NCBI GenBank assembly: GCA_027486405.1
Contig: JAIXPD010000024.1
Location: 248,001 to 312,000, forward strand
Length of the DNA: 64,000 bases
Source of the DNA: Azospirillum sp.
GTDB taxonomy: Bacteria > Pseudomonadota > Alphaproteobacteria > Azospirillales > Azospirillaceae
Direction of reading: 5' to 3'
In this document: positions 18,465 to 29,183 of the stretch, piece after piece
How positions within the stretch are numbered: position 1 is the stretch's first letter
Layout of the letters: every line of letters begins with the position of its first letter
Program-made: the position numbers and the translations under genes
The notes under the pieces: generated by a model
Seen by the model: only the letters and a program-made list of their open reading frames with translations
Database searches by the model: none
What the model was told of the DNA's origin: nothing

Positions 18465-19693
18465 TGATCCCGGTGGCCGACGCCCGCGCCCGCATCCTGT
18501 CGGCCTTTTCCGCCCTTCCGGCGGAAACCGTCGCGCTGCCGGACGCGCTGGGCCGCGTGCTGGCCGAACCGGTCGTTGCCCGTCTGACCCAGCCACCCTT
18601 TGACGCCGCCGCGATGGATGGCTGGGCGGTGCGCGCCGCCGACATCGCCGGGGCCAGCCCGGACCATCCGGTGTCGCTGCGCCGCATCGGCGAATCCGCC
18701 GCCGGTCACGCCTTTTCCGGCATTTTGCGCGCGGGCGAGGCGGTGCGCATCTTCACCGGCGCGCCGATGCCCGGCGGGGCCACCGCCGTGGTGATGCAGG
18801 AGGATTGCGCCGCCGACGACAGCGTCGTCCGGGTCGGCCGCGCCGTGGCCGCCGGGCGTTACGTCCGACCGGCCGGTTTCGATTTTTCCGAACGCCAGGA
18901 ACTGATCCCCGCCGGACGGCGAATGACGACGCGCGACGTCGCGCTCGCCGCCGGGGCGAATGTGCCGTGGCTGAGCGTGCGGCGGCGTCCGCGCGTGGCG
19001 GTGCTGGCGACCGGCGACGAGATCGCCATGCCCGGCGACCCGCTGGGGCCGAGCCAGATCGTCAGCACCAACGCGCTGGGCCTCTGCGCCCTGATCGCCA
19101 GCCAGGGCGGGACCGCGCTCAACCTCGGCATCGCCCGCGACAGCGCCGAAAGCGTCGCCGCCATGGCCGCCGGGGCGGTGGGCTGCGATCTGCTGGTGAC
19201 GACCGGGGGAGCCGCACAGGGCGATTACGACCTCGTGCGGGACGTGCTGGCCGACAAGGGCGTGTCGCTGGACGTCCACGCCATCGCCATGCGGCCGGGC
19301 AAGGCGCTGATGTTCGGGCGGGCCGGGTCGGTGCCGCTGCTGGGGCTGCCGGGCAACCCGGTGTCCACCGGCGTCACCGGCGTGCTGTTCCTGCGCCCGA
19401 TCCTGCGGGTGTTGCAGGGCTTGCCGCCGGACGATCCCAACGGGCCGCAGCGCGCCCGGCTGACCACCGCGCTGAAGGCCAACGACCGGCGGCAGGATTA
19501 CTTGCGGGCCACCCTGACCACCGCCGCCGACGGCGCGGCGCTGGTCACGCCCTTTGCCCGGCAGGACAGCGCCATCACCTCGCTCTACGCCCAGGCCGAT
19601 TGTCTGGTCGTCCGCCCGCCCCACGCCCCGGCGGCCCAGGCTGGCGACATGGTCGACATCGTTCCGCTGACCGGCGGATCCTGCAACCTCTGA
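18464..19693 (+). CDS. moeA: Molybdopterin molybdenumtransferase
   Basis: MoeA inserts molybdate into adenylylated molybdopterin to finish the cofactor. The 409-residue protein shows the family order: PPFDAAAMDGWAV at the N terminus, IFTGAPMPGGATAVVMQED, the GD-rich core ATGDE, TTGGAAQGDYDLVRDVL, and GLPGNPVSTGVTGVLFLRP. Domain IV follows to the C terminus. moaA, moaB/mog, moaD and moaE are not in the window. It is the last gene of the overlapping trpG-to-moeA chain. lexA follows after 144 bp with its own promoter. Confidence 0.96.
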   Translation: MIPVADARARILSAFSALPAETVALPDALGRVLAEPVVARLTQPPFDAAAMDGWAVRAADIAGASPDHPVSLRRIGESAAGHAFSGILRAGEAVRIFTGAPMPGGATAVVMQEDCAADDSVVRVGRAVAAGRYVRPAGFDFSERQELIPAGRRMTTRDVALAAGANVPWLSVRRRPRVAVLATGDEIAMPGDPLGPSQIVSTNALGLCALIASQGGTALNLGIARDSAESVAAMAAGAVGCDLLVTTGGAAQGDYDLVRDVLADKGVSLDVHAIAMRPGKALMFGRAGSVPLLGLPGNPVSTGVTGVLFLRPILRVLQGLPPDDPNGPQRARLTTALKANDRRQDYLRATLTTAADGAALVTPFARQDSAITSLYAQADCLVVRPPHAPAAQAGDMVDIVPLTGGSCNL

Positions 19694-19750
19694 CGTGGTC
19701 GGTTGAGCGGCGATTGCGCCCCCTCCACAACCCAGACCCGATAATCCGCC

Positions 19751-19779
19751 TTGACGCGCGAACGGAACCAAACTAGAAC
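19751..19779 (+). promoter_or_regulatory. lexA promoter overlapped by SOS box
   Basis: TTGACG at 19751-19756 and TAGAAC at 19774-19779 are separated by exactly 17 bp, a good sigma-70 type promoter. The -10 element lies wholly inside the SOS box at 19765-19779, which is the layout expected for autorepression. Confidence 0.7.
19765..19779 (+). promoter_or_regulatory. LexA operator (alphaproteobacterial SOS box)
   Basis: GAAC-N7-GAAC matches the known alphaproteobacterial LexA recognition pattern exactly. It is centred about 65 bp upstream of the lexA start. Confidence 0.85.
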
Positions 19780-19789
19780 ACAAGCTAAC

Positions 19790-19804
19790 GTTTTGCTTTT
19801 GTTC
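19790..19804 (+). promoter_or_regulatory. Second, imperfect LexA operator
   Basis: GTTT-N7-GTTC differs by one base from GTTC-N7-GTTC, the same motif read on the other strand. It begins 11 bp after the perfect box, so LexA dimers could bind both. Confidence 0.5.
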
Positions 19805-19837
19805 TATCAATGATTTGGCGACCGCCGGGAGGCAACC

Positions 19838-20554
19838 ATGCTGACGCGCAAGCAGCACGAATTGCTGCTGTTCATTCACGAGCGTCTCGGCCAGGGCGGG
19901 GTGTCGCCCTCCTTCGATGAGATGAAGGACGCGCTTGGGCTGAAGTCAAAATCCGGTATTCACCGCCTCATCACCGGTTTGGAGGAGCGCGGGTTCATCC
20001 GCCGCCTGCCCCACCGCGCCCGCGCGCTGGAGGTGCTGCGCATGCCGGAGGGGGCCGAAGCCGCCAAGCTGAAGGCAGCCGCCGCTGCGGCGCGGGCCAA
20101 GTTCCAGCCCAACGTCATCAAGGCCGATTTCGCCTTCACGGGCCGGGAAATCGCGTCGGCCCCGGCGGCGGAAACCGTGCAACTGCCGCTCTATGGCCGG
20201 ATCGCCGCCGGCACGCCGATCGAGGCGTTGCGCGACCAGTCCGCCTTTGTCGACATCCCCGCCACCATGCTCGCCCCCGGCGATCATTACGCCCTGGAGG
20301 TTGCCGGTGATTCGATGATCGAGGCCGGGATTCTCGATCACGACACCATTGTCATCCAGCGCTGCGACAGCGCGGAGAACGGGACCATCGTCGTCGCCCT
20401 GGTCGATGAGGAGGAGGTCACGCTCAAGCGGCTGCGACGCAAGGGCAACACCATCGCGCTGGAACCGGCCAACGCCGCCTATGAAACCCGGATTTTCGGG
20501 GCGGACCGGGTGCGGGTTCAAGGCAAGCTGGTTGGTCTGGTCCGCAAATACTGA
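19838..20554 (+). CDS. lexA: LexA repressor, SOS regulator
   Basis: LexA represses DNA-damage genes and cuts itself when stimulated by RecA filaments. The 238-residue protein has the N-terminal winged helix ([37 protein letters not shown]) and the C-terminal peptidase fold. The self-cleavage site is A124-G125 in RIAAGTP, with catalytic S159 in AGDSMIEAG and K197 in TLKRL. A spacer of about 40 residues, longer than in E. coli, fits alphaproteobacterial LexA. It is regulated by its own boxes upstream. It ends 10 bp before the convergent comEC stop. Confidence 0.97.
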   Translation: MLTRKQHELLLFIHERLGQGGVSPSFDEMKDALGLKSKSGIHRLITGLEERGFIRRLPHRARALEVLRMPEGAEAAKLKAAAAAARAKFQPNVIKADFAFTGREIASAPAAETVQLPLYGRIAAGTPIEALRDQSAFVDIPATMLAPGDHYALEVAGDSMIEAGILDHDTIVIQRCDSAENGTIVVALVDEEEVTLKRLRRKGNTIALEPANAAYETRIFGADRVRVQGKLVGLVRKY

Positions 20555-20564
20555 TCGGATCCGG

Positions 20565-22778
20565 TTACGGGCGTGACGCGGTCCACGGGCGGTCCCCGCG
20601 ATGGTCGCGCACGCTGTCAACCCGGACGCCATCGGGCGAAACATAGAGGGCGTGCGCGCCCTCCCGTCGCAAGCGCCAGCGGTCGATGACCAGAGGCGCG
20701 CGGCAGCCACGGGCGGAAAAGGGACCGATCACGGCGTCGGTGGCCCCGCAATCCTCGTCCAGCGCGTCGGGCAAGCGGAGAATCGACGCGCTGCGGCCAT
20801 GGAGCCGGTAGACGCAGCCCAGCGCGTCGCAGGTCAAACGGCCATCCGCCCCCTGTCCGCTGACCGGCCAAGGATCGGCGGCTTGCGGGATCCCGTCGCG
20901 CTGCAACCACGTCTCCCCCGTGCGTCCGGGTGATTTGGCGGACAGGCTGAGGCGACCGGACGCCGTGCGCACCCCCACCAGCTTGCCATCGCCCGACACC
21001 AGCAGATCGGGCCGCGCCACCAGCGCCGGAGAGGCCAGCCCGCCCAGCACCGCGACCAGCCCCAGCCAGCGCCAGGGCCGTGTCCAGGCGCACAGCCACA
21101 GCCCGCCCAGCACCACCGCGACGAAGCCGCCGACCGGCATGGCCGGAACGGTGATGGAGGACCAGGGCAACCCGGCGAAGAACACGGCGGTGGCGATCAC
21201 CGCCCGGTCGCCCCAATTCATCGCGATCACCGCCGGAGTCTCCCAGCCAAAGGGGAACAGGGCGTAGGCCACCAGACTCCAGGGCATGACCCAGAAGGAG
21301 GTGATGGGAATCGCGATCATGTTGGACAGCACGCCGTAAAAGGCGATCTGCTGAAAATGGAACAGGGAGAAGGGCAAGGTCGCCAGCGTGGCGATGACGC
21401 TGGTCAGCACGATGCCGCCGACATAGATCAGCGATTGCCCGAACCAGCCAAAGCCGCGCCGCCACACCGCCATCGGTTCCGAAATGCGTTCAAACGCCGC
21501 GATCAGCGCAACCACGGCGGCAAAGGACATCTGGAAGCTGGGGCCGAGCATCCCTTCGGGATCCAGCGCGGTGGTGACAAGCCCGGCAAAGGCGACCAAC
21601 CGCATGCTGAGCGGATCGCGGTCCAGCATGATCGCCCCCATCACCATGCCGGTCATCAGCACCGACCGGACGGTTGGCAAGGGCGCTCCCACCAACAGGG
21701 TGTAGGCCAAGGCTGAGAGGATGCCGAACAGCGCGGCGATCTTCTTGATCGGCCAGCGCAGGGCGATCCAGGGCGACAGCGCCAGCAGGGCGCGCACGAC
21801 ATAGAACAGAATGCCCGCCGCGATGCCCACATGCAGGCCGGAAATCGACAGGAGATGCGCCAATCCGCTGAAGCGGAAGGCGTCCATCGTCGCGTCGGGA
21901 ATGGCGAACTCCTCGCCGTTCAGCAGGGCGGCGGTGACGCTGGCCTCCACCGGGTCGGCGATGGTGGCGGCGACCCGCGCGGCGATGTGGCCCCGCGCCT
22001 GCTCGAACCACACCGTCACCCGCGACCAGCCGGTGACGGGTGGGGCTTCGATCGTCTCCGCCCCGCCCACCGAAAAACCGGTGGCCCCCAACCCCATGAA
22101 AAAGGCCCGGCGTTGGAAATCGAAGGCTCCCGGTTCGGCCGGTGGGGCCGGGGGCGACAGGCTGGCGCGCAACCGGACCATGGCACCGGGGGCGGGCGGC
22201 GGGTGCCGGTCCGAGATGCGGATCCGCACCGCCTTGGGCGTCTCCTCCGGCTTCAGGCGGCTGATGGTCGGATCGCGCAGGGTCAACCGCACCGCGCCCG
22301 GTCGCCGCTCCACCGCCATCACCCGCCCCGTCACCTCCGCGCCCGCCAACTCGCGCGTCAGGATCGGGGCGGCGACGCGCGCGGTTTCCGCCTGCGCCAC
22401 CAGAAAGCCCAGAGCCACCACCAGCCCGGCCAACGCCAGAATCGCAGCGGCCAGCCAGCGCCGCAGCCCGACCAGCAGCACCGCCGCGCCGGAAACCGCC
22501 GCCAGCCCGCTCCACCAGGGCGGTTCCGCGTGCTGGGCGAAATAAAGCGCGGCACCCACGCCAAAGCCGACCGGCCCCCACAGGACCCAACGCTCCCGGT
22601 CGGCCGCCACCTCCTCCACCAACCAGCGCCCCAGACGCCGCAGCGGGGCCAGCGCGCGCGCAACCGCTCCGCCCGCCGATGGCGGCGGATCGTCCCACGA
22701 CTCCGTCAACGCGCCATCGTCGCCACGGGGTCCGTCCCGCTCCGTCGTCACCGACGCCGTCATCCTTTTGACGCCCAT
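20565..22778 (-). CDS. comEC: ComEC/Rec2 family DNA uptake channel protein
   Basis: ComEC forms the inner-membrane channel for single-stranded DNA in natural transformation. The 737-residue protein has an N-terminal DUF4131-like part with membrane helices and a soluble OB-like region ([19 protein letters not shown]). The competence domain follows with [17 protein letters not shown], then [12 protein letters not shown] and many transmembrane helices. The C-terminal ~180 residues have no HxHxDH, so the metallo-beta-lactamase nuclease site found in many ComEC proteins is missing or lost. The order lexA-comEC-gltX is often kept in Alphaproteobacteria whether or not they are transformable. The start could be 22778 or the Met five codons in. 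Confidence 0.9.
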   Translation of the reverse strand: MGVKRMTASVTTERDGPRGDDGALTESWDDPPPSAGGAVARALAPLRRLGRWLVEEVAADRERWVLWGPVGFGVGAALYFAQHAEPPWWSGLAAVSGAAVLLVGLRRWLAAAILALAGLVVALGFLVAQAETARVAAPILTRELAGAEVTGRVMAVERRPGAVRLTLRDPTISRLKPEETPKAVRIRISDRHPPPAPGAMVRLRASLSPPAPPAEPGAFDFQRRAFFMGLGATGFSVGGAETIEAPPVTGWSRVTVWFEQARGHIAARVAATIADPVEASVTAALLNGEEFAIPDATMDAFRFSGLAHLLSISGLHVGIAAGILFYVVRALLALSPWIALRWPIKKIAALFGILSALAYTLLVGAPLPTVRSVLMTGMVMGAIMLDRDPLSMRLVAFAGLVTTALDPEGMLGPSFQMSFAAVVALIAAFERISEPMAVWRRGFGWFGQSLIYVGGIVLTSVIATLATLPFSLFHFQQIAFYGVLSNMIAIPITSFWVMPWSLVAYALFPFGWETPAVIAMNWGDRAVIATAVFFAGLPWSSITVPAMPVGGFVAVVLGGLWLCAWTRPWRWLGLVAVLGGLASPALVARPDLLVSGDGKLVGVRTASGRLSLSAKSPGRTGETWLQRDGIPQAADPWPVSGQGADGRLTCDALGCVYRLHGRSASILRLPDALDEDCGATDAVIGPFSARGCRAPLVIDRWRLRREGAHALYVSPDGVRVDSVRDHRGDRPWTASRP

Positions 22779-22888
22779 GCGCGCATGGCATTGCCCCGAA
22801 GCCGGTCGGCTGTGTTACACAACGCGGATGCGCCCCATCGCGCGCCCTGTTGCATTGTAACAGCGCCGAACCCGGAATTGAGACACCG

Positions 22889-24295
22889 ATGACCGTCGTC
22901 ACCCGTTTTGCCCCCTCGCCCACCGGCTTTCTCCACATCGGCGGTGGCCGCACCGCCCTGTTCAACTGGCTGTACGCCCGTCGGATGGGTGGCAAGTTCC
23001 TGTTGCGGATCGAGGACACCGACCGGCAACGCTCGACCGACGCGGCGGTGGACGCGATTCTCGATGGTCTGACGTGGCTGGGCCTGGATTGGGACGGCGA
23101 AGCCGTCAGCCAGTTCGCCCGCAAGGACCGGCACGCCGAGGTCGCCCACCAGATGCTCGCCGCCGGCAAGGCCTACCGCTGCTATTGCAGCCCGGAGGAG
23201 CTGACCGAGATGCGCGAGGCGCAGAAGGCCGCCGGGCAACCGATGCGCTATGATGGCCGGTGGCGCGACCGCCCCGACTCCGATGCCCCGGCGGGCGTGG
23301 CCCCGGTCATCCGCCTGAAGGCCCCGCAGGAGGGCGAAACCGTTCTGAAGGATCTGGTTCAGGGCGAGGTGACGGTGCAGAACGCCCAGTTGGACGATCT
23401 GATCCTGCTGCGCGCCGATGGCACGCCGACCTATCTGCTGGCCGTGGTGGTGGACGACCACGACATGGGCGTGACCCACGTCGTGCGCGGCGACGATCAC
23501 CTGACCAACACCTTCCGCCAGATCCAGATCTTCAACGCCATGGGCTGGGACCTGCCGCAGTTCGGCCACATCCCGCTGATTCACGGGGCCGACGGGGCCA
23601 AACTGTCCAAGCGTCACGGCGCGCTCGGCGTCGACGCCTACCGCGACCTCGGCTATCTGCCCGAAGCGGTGCGCAACTATCTCCTGCGTTTGGGCTGGTC
23701 GCACGGCGATGACGAGATCATCTCGACCGAACAGGCGATCGAGTGGTTCAACCTGGAGGGCATCGGCCGTTCCGCCTCGCGATTCGACTTCGCCAAGCTG
23801 GACAGCCTCAACGCCCATTACATGCGTCAGGCCGACGACGCCCGTCTGGTCGGGCTGATCGCGCCGCGCCTGGAAGCCGATCTGGGCCGCGCCCTGACCG
23901 ACGCCGACCGCGACCTTCTGACGCGGGCGATGAACGGGCTGAAGCAGCGCGCCCGCACGGTGGTGGAACTGGCGCAGAGCGCCCGATTCTACCTCGCCGC
24001 CCGCCCGTTGGCCTATGACGAGAAGGCCGCCGCCCTGCTGGACGACAAGGGCCGCGCCATCCTGGCCGAACTGGCCGACCGCTTCGCCACAGAGGCCGAA
24101 TTCACGGCGGCGGTGCTGGAGGCGCAGGTGCGCGCCTTTGCCGAAGAACGGGGGGAAAAGCTGGGCAAGGTGGCCCAGCCGCTGCGCGCCGCGTTGACCG
24201 GATCGACCGTCTCGCCGCCGATTTTCGAGGTGGCGGAACTGCTGGGCCGGGATGAGACGCTTGCTCGCATCCGCGATGCAGCGGTTGCAGCATAA
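22889..24295 (+). CDS. gltX: Glutamyl-tRNA synthetase
   Basis: This class I synthetase charges tRNA-Glu, and in many Alphaproteobacteria also tRNA-Gln for later amidation. The 468-residue protein has the HIGH-type motif [11 protein letters not shown] at residues 9-19 and the KMSKS-type motif KLSKRHGA. The start at 22889 ([12 protein letters not shown]) matches the family, and an in-frame upstream start only adds unrelated residues. It is divergent from comEC across 110 bp, which contains a small inverted repeat (TGTGTTACACA). Confidence 0.97.
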   Translation: MTVVTRFAPSPTGFLHIGGGRTALFNWLYARRMGGKFLLRIEDTDRQRSTDAAVDAILDGLTWLGLDWDGEAVSQFARKDRHAEVAHQMLAAGKAYRCYCSPEELTEMREAQKAAGQPMRYDGRWRDRPDSDAPAGVAPVIRLKAPQEGETVLKDLVQGEVTVQNAQLDDLILLRADGTPTYLLAVVVDDHDMGVTHVVRGDDHLTNTFRQIQIFNAMGWDLPQFGHIPLIHGADGAKLSKRHGALGVDAYRDLGYLPEAVRNYLLRLGWSHGDDEIISTEQAIEWFNLEGIGRSASRFDFAKLDSLNAHYMRQADDARLVGLIAPRLEADLGRALTDADRDLLTRAMNGLKQRARTVVELAQSARFYLAARPLAYDEKAAALLDDKGRAILAELADRFATEAEFTAAVLEAQVRAFAEERGEKLGKVAQPLRAALTGSTVSPPIFEVAELLGRDETLARIRDAAVAA

Positions 24296-24311
24296 AGGTC
24301 ATTTCCGTGCG

Positions 24312-24340
24312 TTGCCATCGGTGCGGCATGGAACTATGCT
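24312..24340 (+). promoter_or_regulatory. Likely gltA promoter
   Basis: TTGCCA and TATGCT are spaced by 17 bp, placed 56 bp before the gltA start in the gap after gltX. Confidence 0.6.
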
Positions 24341-24395
24341 GCGCCGACGAAAAAAGGGCACCAAGCCCACCGCTCAACGATAAGGACGTGCCGAG

Positions 24396-25701
<1,306 letters not shown>

Positions 25702-25709
<8 letters not shown>

Positions 25710-25905
25710 CCGGCCGACCGCCAGCAAGGGAATGGGCGGCTCCAACGGAGCCGCCCAGGACCCCACGGACTACATCGTTCCGGCGCGGCGCGTGCGCATG
25801 CACGCGCCCGCCAACGACAACAAGGCGCCGTTGGGCTGGCGCGTTCGCCGCCTGCTCGTCTATGTCGTCATCCTGGCCTTGATCGCCGGGATCATCCTGG
25901 TCTGA
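25702..25905 (+). CDS. Small single-pass membrane protein coupled to gltA
   Basis: I do not recognise this 67-residue protein. It begins at a GTG that overlaps the last codons of gltA by 8 bp. It has a polar, Asn/Pro/Arg-rich N-terminal 45 residues and one C-terminal hydrophobic helix ([17 protein letters not shown]) that ends the protein. This suggests a tail-anchored or small membrane protein. The overlap argues that it is translated with citrate synthase. No function can be assigned. Confidence 0.55.
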
Positions 25906-25938
25906 GCGCCCTTTTCGCTCTCGCCCGTCGCGCGCCCA

Positions 25939-26565
25939 TCACGCTTGGGTGATCGGAATGTGCGGGTCCTCCGCCGCGACCCGATCCAACCACGCCAGAA
26001 CCGCCGGATAGCCGCTCAGATCGAACCCGCCCTCGTCCGCCACATGGGTGTAGGCGTAGAGCGCGATGTCGGCGATGGAGAGGCGATCCCCCACGAAAAA
26101 GCGGCGCTCGCGAAGGTGGCCGTCCATGACGGCGAGCGCGTCGTAACCAAGCGCGCGCTTGGCGACGATGCTCGGCTCCTGCGTTGTTGACCCGTGATGC
26201 AGCGCCCAATGCCGCACAACGGCGATGTTCGGTTCGTGGCTGTACTGCTCGAAAAACATCCATTGCAGCGCCTGCGCGCGCTCCAGCCGATCCTCCGGCA
26301 GATAGGACGTGCCTTCGGCCAGATACCACAGAATGGCGTTTGATTCGGGCAGGACGACGCCACCCTCCAGTTCCAGAGCGGGAACGCGGCCGTTTGGATT
26401 CTTGGCGAGGAACTCCGGCGTCCGGGTCTCTTTCCGGTCGATGTCCAACTCCACACGCTCGCACGGAACGCCCAGCTTGTGCAGAATCAGGCGGCATTTG
26501 TAGGCGTTGCCGGAAATCAGGCTGTCATACAGGCGAACCGGGGGCAAAAAAGAGGACGGCGTCAT
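25939..26565 (-). CDS. Glutathione S-transferase family protein
   Basis: The 208-residue protein has an N-terminal thioredoxin-like GST domain (VRLYDSLISGNAYKCRLIL, then NPNGRVPALELEGGVVLPESNAILWYLAE, with the cis-Pro VPAL and the glutathione-contacting ES) and a helical C-terminal domain with LSIADIALYAY. The likely catalytic residue is a Ser or Asn in SGN. The substrate is unknown. I chose ATG at 26565, with GGAG 5 nt upstream, over the ATG at 26592. It is divergent from the GlxA-type regulator, so the regulator may control it. Confidence 0.9.
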   Translation of the reverse strand: MTPSSFLPPVRLYDSLISGNAYKCRLILHKLGVPCERVELDIDRKETRTPEFLAKNPNGRVPALELEGGVVLPESNAILWYLAEGTSYLPEDRLERAQALQWMFFEQYSHEPNIAVVRHWALHHGSTTQEPSIVAKRALGYDALAVMDGHLRERRFFVGDRLSIADIALYAYTHVADEGGFDLSGYPAVLAWLDRVAAEDPHIPITQA

Positions 26566-26656
26566 CGCAACTCCCACATCAAGCGATTGCAAGCCGTAGG
26601 ATGTCGGAAGCTGTGTGGTCTTGAAAGTGGCGCGGACGCCAGTTAGCGTTCAGATC

Positions 26657-27628
26657 ATGCCAAACGAATCCCCCTCCACCCCCCTGGTCGTCGCGCTGGC
26701 CTATGACGGTCTGTGCATCTTTGAATTCGGCGTCGCCGTCGAGGTGTTCGGTCTGCCGCGCCCGGAGTTGGGACCGGGCTGGTATCGTTTCGCCGTCGCC
26801 GCCCTGGATCCCGGCCCGCTGCGCGCCACCGGCGGCGTGCGCCTGATGGTCGATGGCGGGTTGGAGCTTTTGGACGCCGCGCAGACCATCATCATTCCCG
26901 GCTGGCGCGGCGCCAGAACCCCGGTTCCCGCCGCGCTGACCGACGCGCTGAAACGCGCCGACGCGCGCGGCGCCCGCATCCTGTCGATCTGTTCGGGCGC
27001 CTTCGTGCTGGCCGCCGCCGGGCTGCTGAACGGGCGGCGCGCCACCACCCATTGGCGCCACGCCGGGGCGCTGACCGATCTCCACCCCAACATCCGCATC
27101 GTTCCCGACGTGCTGTATGTGGACGAGGGCAACATCCTGACCTCGGCGGGCAGCGCCGCCGGGATCGATCTGTGCCTGCATCTGGTCCGCCGCGATTTCG
27201 GCCACGAAGCCGCCAACAGCGTCGCCCGTCGTCTGGTCGTCCAACCCCACCGCGAGGGCGGACAAGCGCAATTCATCGAAAGCCCGGTGCCGACGGCGCG
27301 GGAGGGGGCGCGGCTTGCCCCGCTGCTCGATCATCTGCGCGCCCATCTGGCCGACGACCACAATCTGGTCGCCATGGCTGAGCGGACGGGAATGAGCCTG
27401 CGCACCTTCCTGCGCCGCTTTTCCGCATTGACCGGCCTGACGCCCGGCGAATGGCTGCTGACCGAACGGTTGGCGCACGCCCGCCGCCTGCTGGAAGACG
27501 GTGATCTGTCGGTGGAGGAGGTCGCCACCCGCGTCGGCTTCGGCACGGCGGCCACCCTGCGCCATCATTTCCGCCAGCGCGTCGGCCTCAGCCCCACCAC
27601 CTACCGGGCGCGGTTTCGACGGACGTGA
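26657..27628 (+). CDS. GlxA/FtrA-type AraC family transcriptional regulator
   Basis: The 323-residue protein joins an N-terminal DJ-1/PfpI-like domain (nucleophile-elbow Cys in ILSICSGAFVLAAAGLL, then RATTHWRHAGAL) to a C-terminal AraC/XylS helix-turn-helix domain (MAERTGMSLRTFLRRF and VATRVGFGTAATLRHHF). Such regulators usually sense a small metabolite and control a neighbouring gene. The divergent GST gene is the obvious candidate target. An inverted repeat TGGCG-N4-CGCCA sits just before the start. The ATG at 26657 fits the domain border; a GTG at 26615 is possible. Confidence 0.9.
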   Translation: MPNESPSTPLVVALAYDGLCIFEFGVAVEVFGLPRPELGPGWYRFAVAALDPGPLRATGGVRLMVDGGLELLDAAQTIIIPGWRGARTPVPAALTDALKRADARGARILSICSGAFVLAAAGLLNGRRATTHWRHAGALTDLHPNIRIVPDVLYVDEGNILTSAGSAAGIDLCLHLVRRDFGHEAANSVARRLVVQPHREGGQAQFIESPVPTAREGARLAPLLDHLRAHLADDHNLVAMAERTGMSLRTFLRRFSALTGLTPGEWLLTERLAHARRLLEDGDLSVEEVATRVGFGTAATLRHHFRQRVGLSPTTYRARFRRT

Positions 27629-27637
27629 TGGTTCCCA

Positions 27638-28540
27638 TCACGCGGGGTTTGCCGCGCTCAGCGTTTCACGACCCAACGCCGCTTCGGCCACCAGCCAGGT
27701 CCGGAAGGCCAAGGGTAAGCGGCGCGCCTGTCCAGCCGGTGGCGCGGACAACACATAACGATCCCCGCAGGCCGCCACCGGGCCAAAGGGGCAGACCAAC
27801 CGCCCAGCGGCCAGCGCCGACACCGCCAGGGATGGCCGCGCCAACGCCACGCCCAAACCGGCTTCGGCGGCCTGCATCACCATCACCGAATCGGAAAAGC
27901 TGAGGCCAGTCGAGACGTCCAGCGCGTCCAGACCCGCCGCCGCCTTCCACACGCTCCAATCCGGCCATTCGTGAACGTGCAGCAGAGTGGTACCCGTCAG
28001 CAAATCGGCTGGCCGCCGCAGCCCTGTGGCAACAGCGGGGGCGCACACCGGCATCAACCCATCCTCGGACAGCGTGATGCCATCGGGAATCGGATCGCCG
28101 CCCCGCACATAGCGGACCACCACCCAGCCGCTTTCCATCTCCGCCGGGCGGTCGTGGTTGCTGCCGTCCAAATCCACGCGCAACCCCGGCCAGTCGGCCA
28201 GAAAGCGCGGCAGACGCGGAACCAGCCACAGCGCCGCCCAGGCCCGTGGAGCGGCAACCCGCAGGCGCAGCGGCCCGCCGCTGGCCACCCGGTCGAACGC
28301 CTCCGTCATCCGGCCCAGACCGGTGGTGCAGGCGCGCGCCAACTCCCGCCCGGCCTCGGTCAGCACAAGACCGCGCGGCGTGCGATCGAACAGCCGGACG
28401 CCCAGGCGCTTTTCCAGATCGCCCACCTGTCGGCTGATCGCACCATGGGTCAAACCCAACTCATCGGCGGCGCGGGTCATACCGCCCTGACGGGCGGCGG
28501 CTTCGAAGGCCGCAAGCGCGGTCAGGGGCAAACGGGACAT
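27638..28540 (-). CDS. LysR family transcriptional regulator (GcvA-like)
   Basis: The 300-residue protein has the LysR winged helix-turn-helix (LTALAAFEAAARQGGMTRAADELGLTH is the helix-turn-helix region, followed by AISRQVGDLEKRLGVRLFDR) and a periplasmic-binding-like effector domain from about residue 90. The N terminus is closest in style to GcvA-type members. It is divergent from a GNAT gene, and the 100-bp gap has two strong inverted repeats, so it probably controls that gene and itself. It is convergent with the GlxA-type regulator, 9 bp apart. Confidence 0.92.
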   Translation of the reverse strand: MSRLPLTALAAFEAAARQGGMTRAADELGLTHGAISRQVGDLEKRLGVRLFDRTPRGLVLTEAGRELARACTTGLGRMTEAFDRVASGGPLRLRVAAPRAWAALWLVPRLPRFLADWPGLRVDLDGSNHDRPAEMESGWVVVRYVRGGDPIPDGITLSEDGLMPVCAPAVATGLRRPADLLTGTTLLHVHEWPDWSVWKAAAGLDALDVSTGLSFSDSVMVMQAAEAGLGVALARPSLAVSALAAGRLVCPFGPVAACGDRYVLSAPPAGQARRLPLAFRTWLVAEAALGRETLSAANPA

Positions 28541-28565
28541 GGTGGTTGCGTCAAACCGCCGAAGT

Positions 28566-28586
28566 GGTGTGAGAAATCCTCACACC
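28566..28586. promoter_or_regulatory. Likely LysR operator, 8-bp inverted repeat
   Basis: GGTGTGAG, 5 bp, CTCACACC is a perfect inverted repeat containing TGTGAG-N5-CTCACA, which has the T-N11-A form of LysR boxes. It lies 26 bp from the lysR start, between it and the divergent GNAT gene. Confidence 0.6.
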
Positions 28587-28604
28587 CACCCGTTTCGAAG
28601 TCAA

Positions 28605-28624
28605 TGGACCGGGTGCCCGGTCCA
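28605..28624. repeat. 9-bp inverted repeat just upstream of the GNAT gene
   Basis: TGGACCGGG and CCCGGTCCA are separated by 2 bp, and the repeat ends 16 bp before the GNAT start codon. It could be a second operator or a leader hairpin close to the ribosome binding site. Confidence 0.6.
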
Positions 28625-28640
28625 GGGGAAGATTCGGGGC

Positions 28641-29180
28641 ATGGACACACACATCCCCCCTTCCCTTGCCATCGCGCACCTTGATCGGTTGGATGACCCA
28701 CAGGTGCGCGCCGATCTGGAATCGCTGCTGACCGACGCCGTGGCAAGCGGCGCGTCGGTTGGCTTTCATCACCCGCTGGATCCCGCACGAAACGCCGCTT
28801 TCTGGGATGGCGTGGCCGCCGCCCTCGCCGCAGGCCACCATCATCTGCTGATCGCCCGCGATGGATCGGGCCGCGTGATCGGATCGGTGCAATTGGCCCT
28901 GTGCGCCAAACAGAACGGGCCGCATCGGGCCGAGGTGCAAAAGCTGCTGGTCCTGACCGACCAGCGCGGTCGCGGCATCGCGCGGGCCTTGATGGAGGCG
29001 CTTGAAGACATGGCGCGCGGGCTGGGCCGCAGCCTGTTGCAACTCGACACCCGCGCCGGGGATTATGGCGAACCGTTCTACAGCCGCACCGGTTGGACGC
29101 GCGCCGGTCTGTTGCCCGCCCACACGCTGGAGGCCGACGGTCGTTATCACGACGCCGTGATCTTCTACCGTCGGCTCTGA
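28641..29180 (+). CDS. GNAT family N-acetyltransferase
   Basis: The 179-residue protein has the GNAT core: GRVIGSVQLAL, the acetyl-CoA loop VLTDQRGRGIARALMEALE, and a C-terminal GEPFYSRTGWTRAG strand-loop. The substrate is unknown. Start at 28641 follows a GGGGAA/GGGG stretch. The longer upstream frame runs through the inverted repeats and is not used. It is probably regulated by the divergent LysR protein. It ends 3 bp before the convergent glyoxalase gene. Confidence 0.9.
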   Translation: MDTHIPPSLAIAHLDRLDDPQVRADLESLLTDAVASGASVGFHHPLDPARNAAFWDGVAAALAAGHHHLLIARDGSGRVIGSVQLALCAKQNGPHRAEVQKLLVLTDQRGRGIARALMEALEDMARGLGRSLLQLDTRAGDYGEPFYSRTGWTRAGLLPAHTLEADGRYHDAVIFYRRL

Positions 29181-29183
29181 ACC

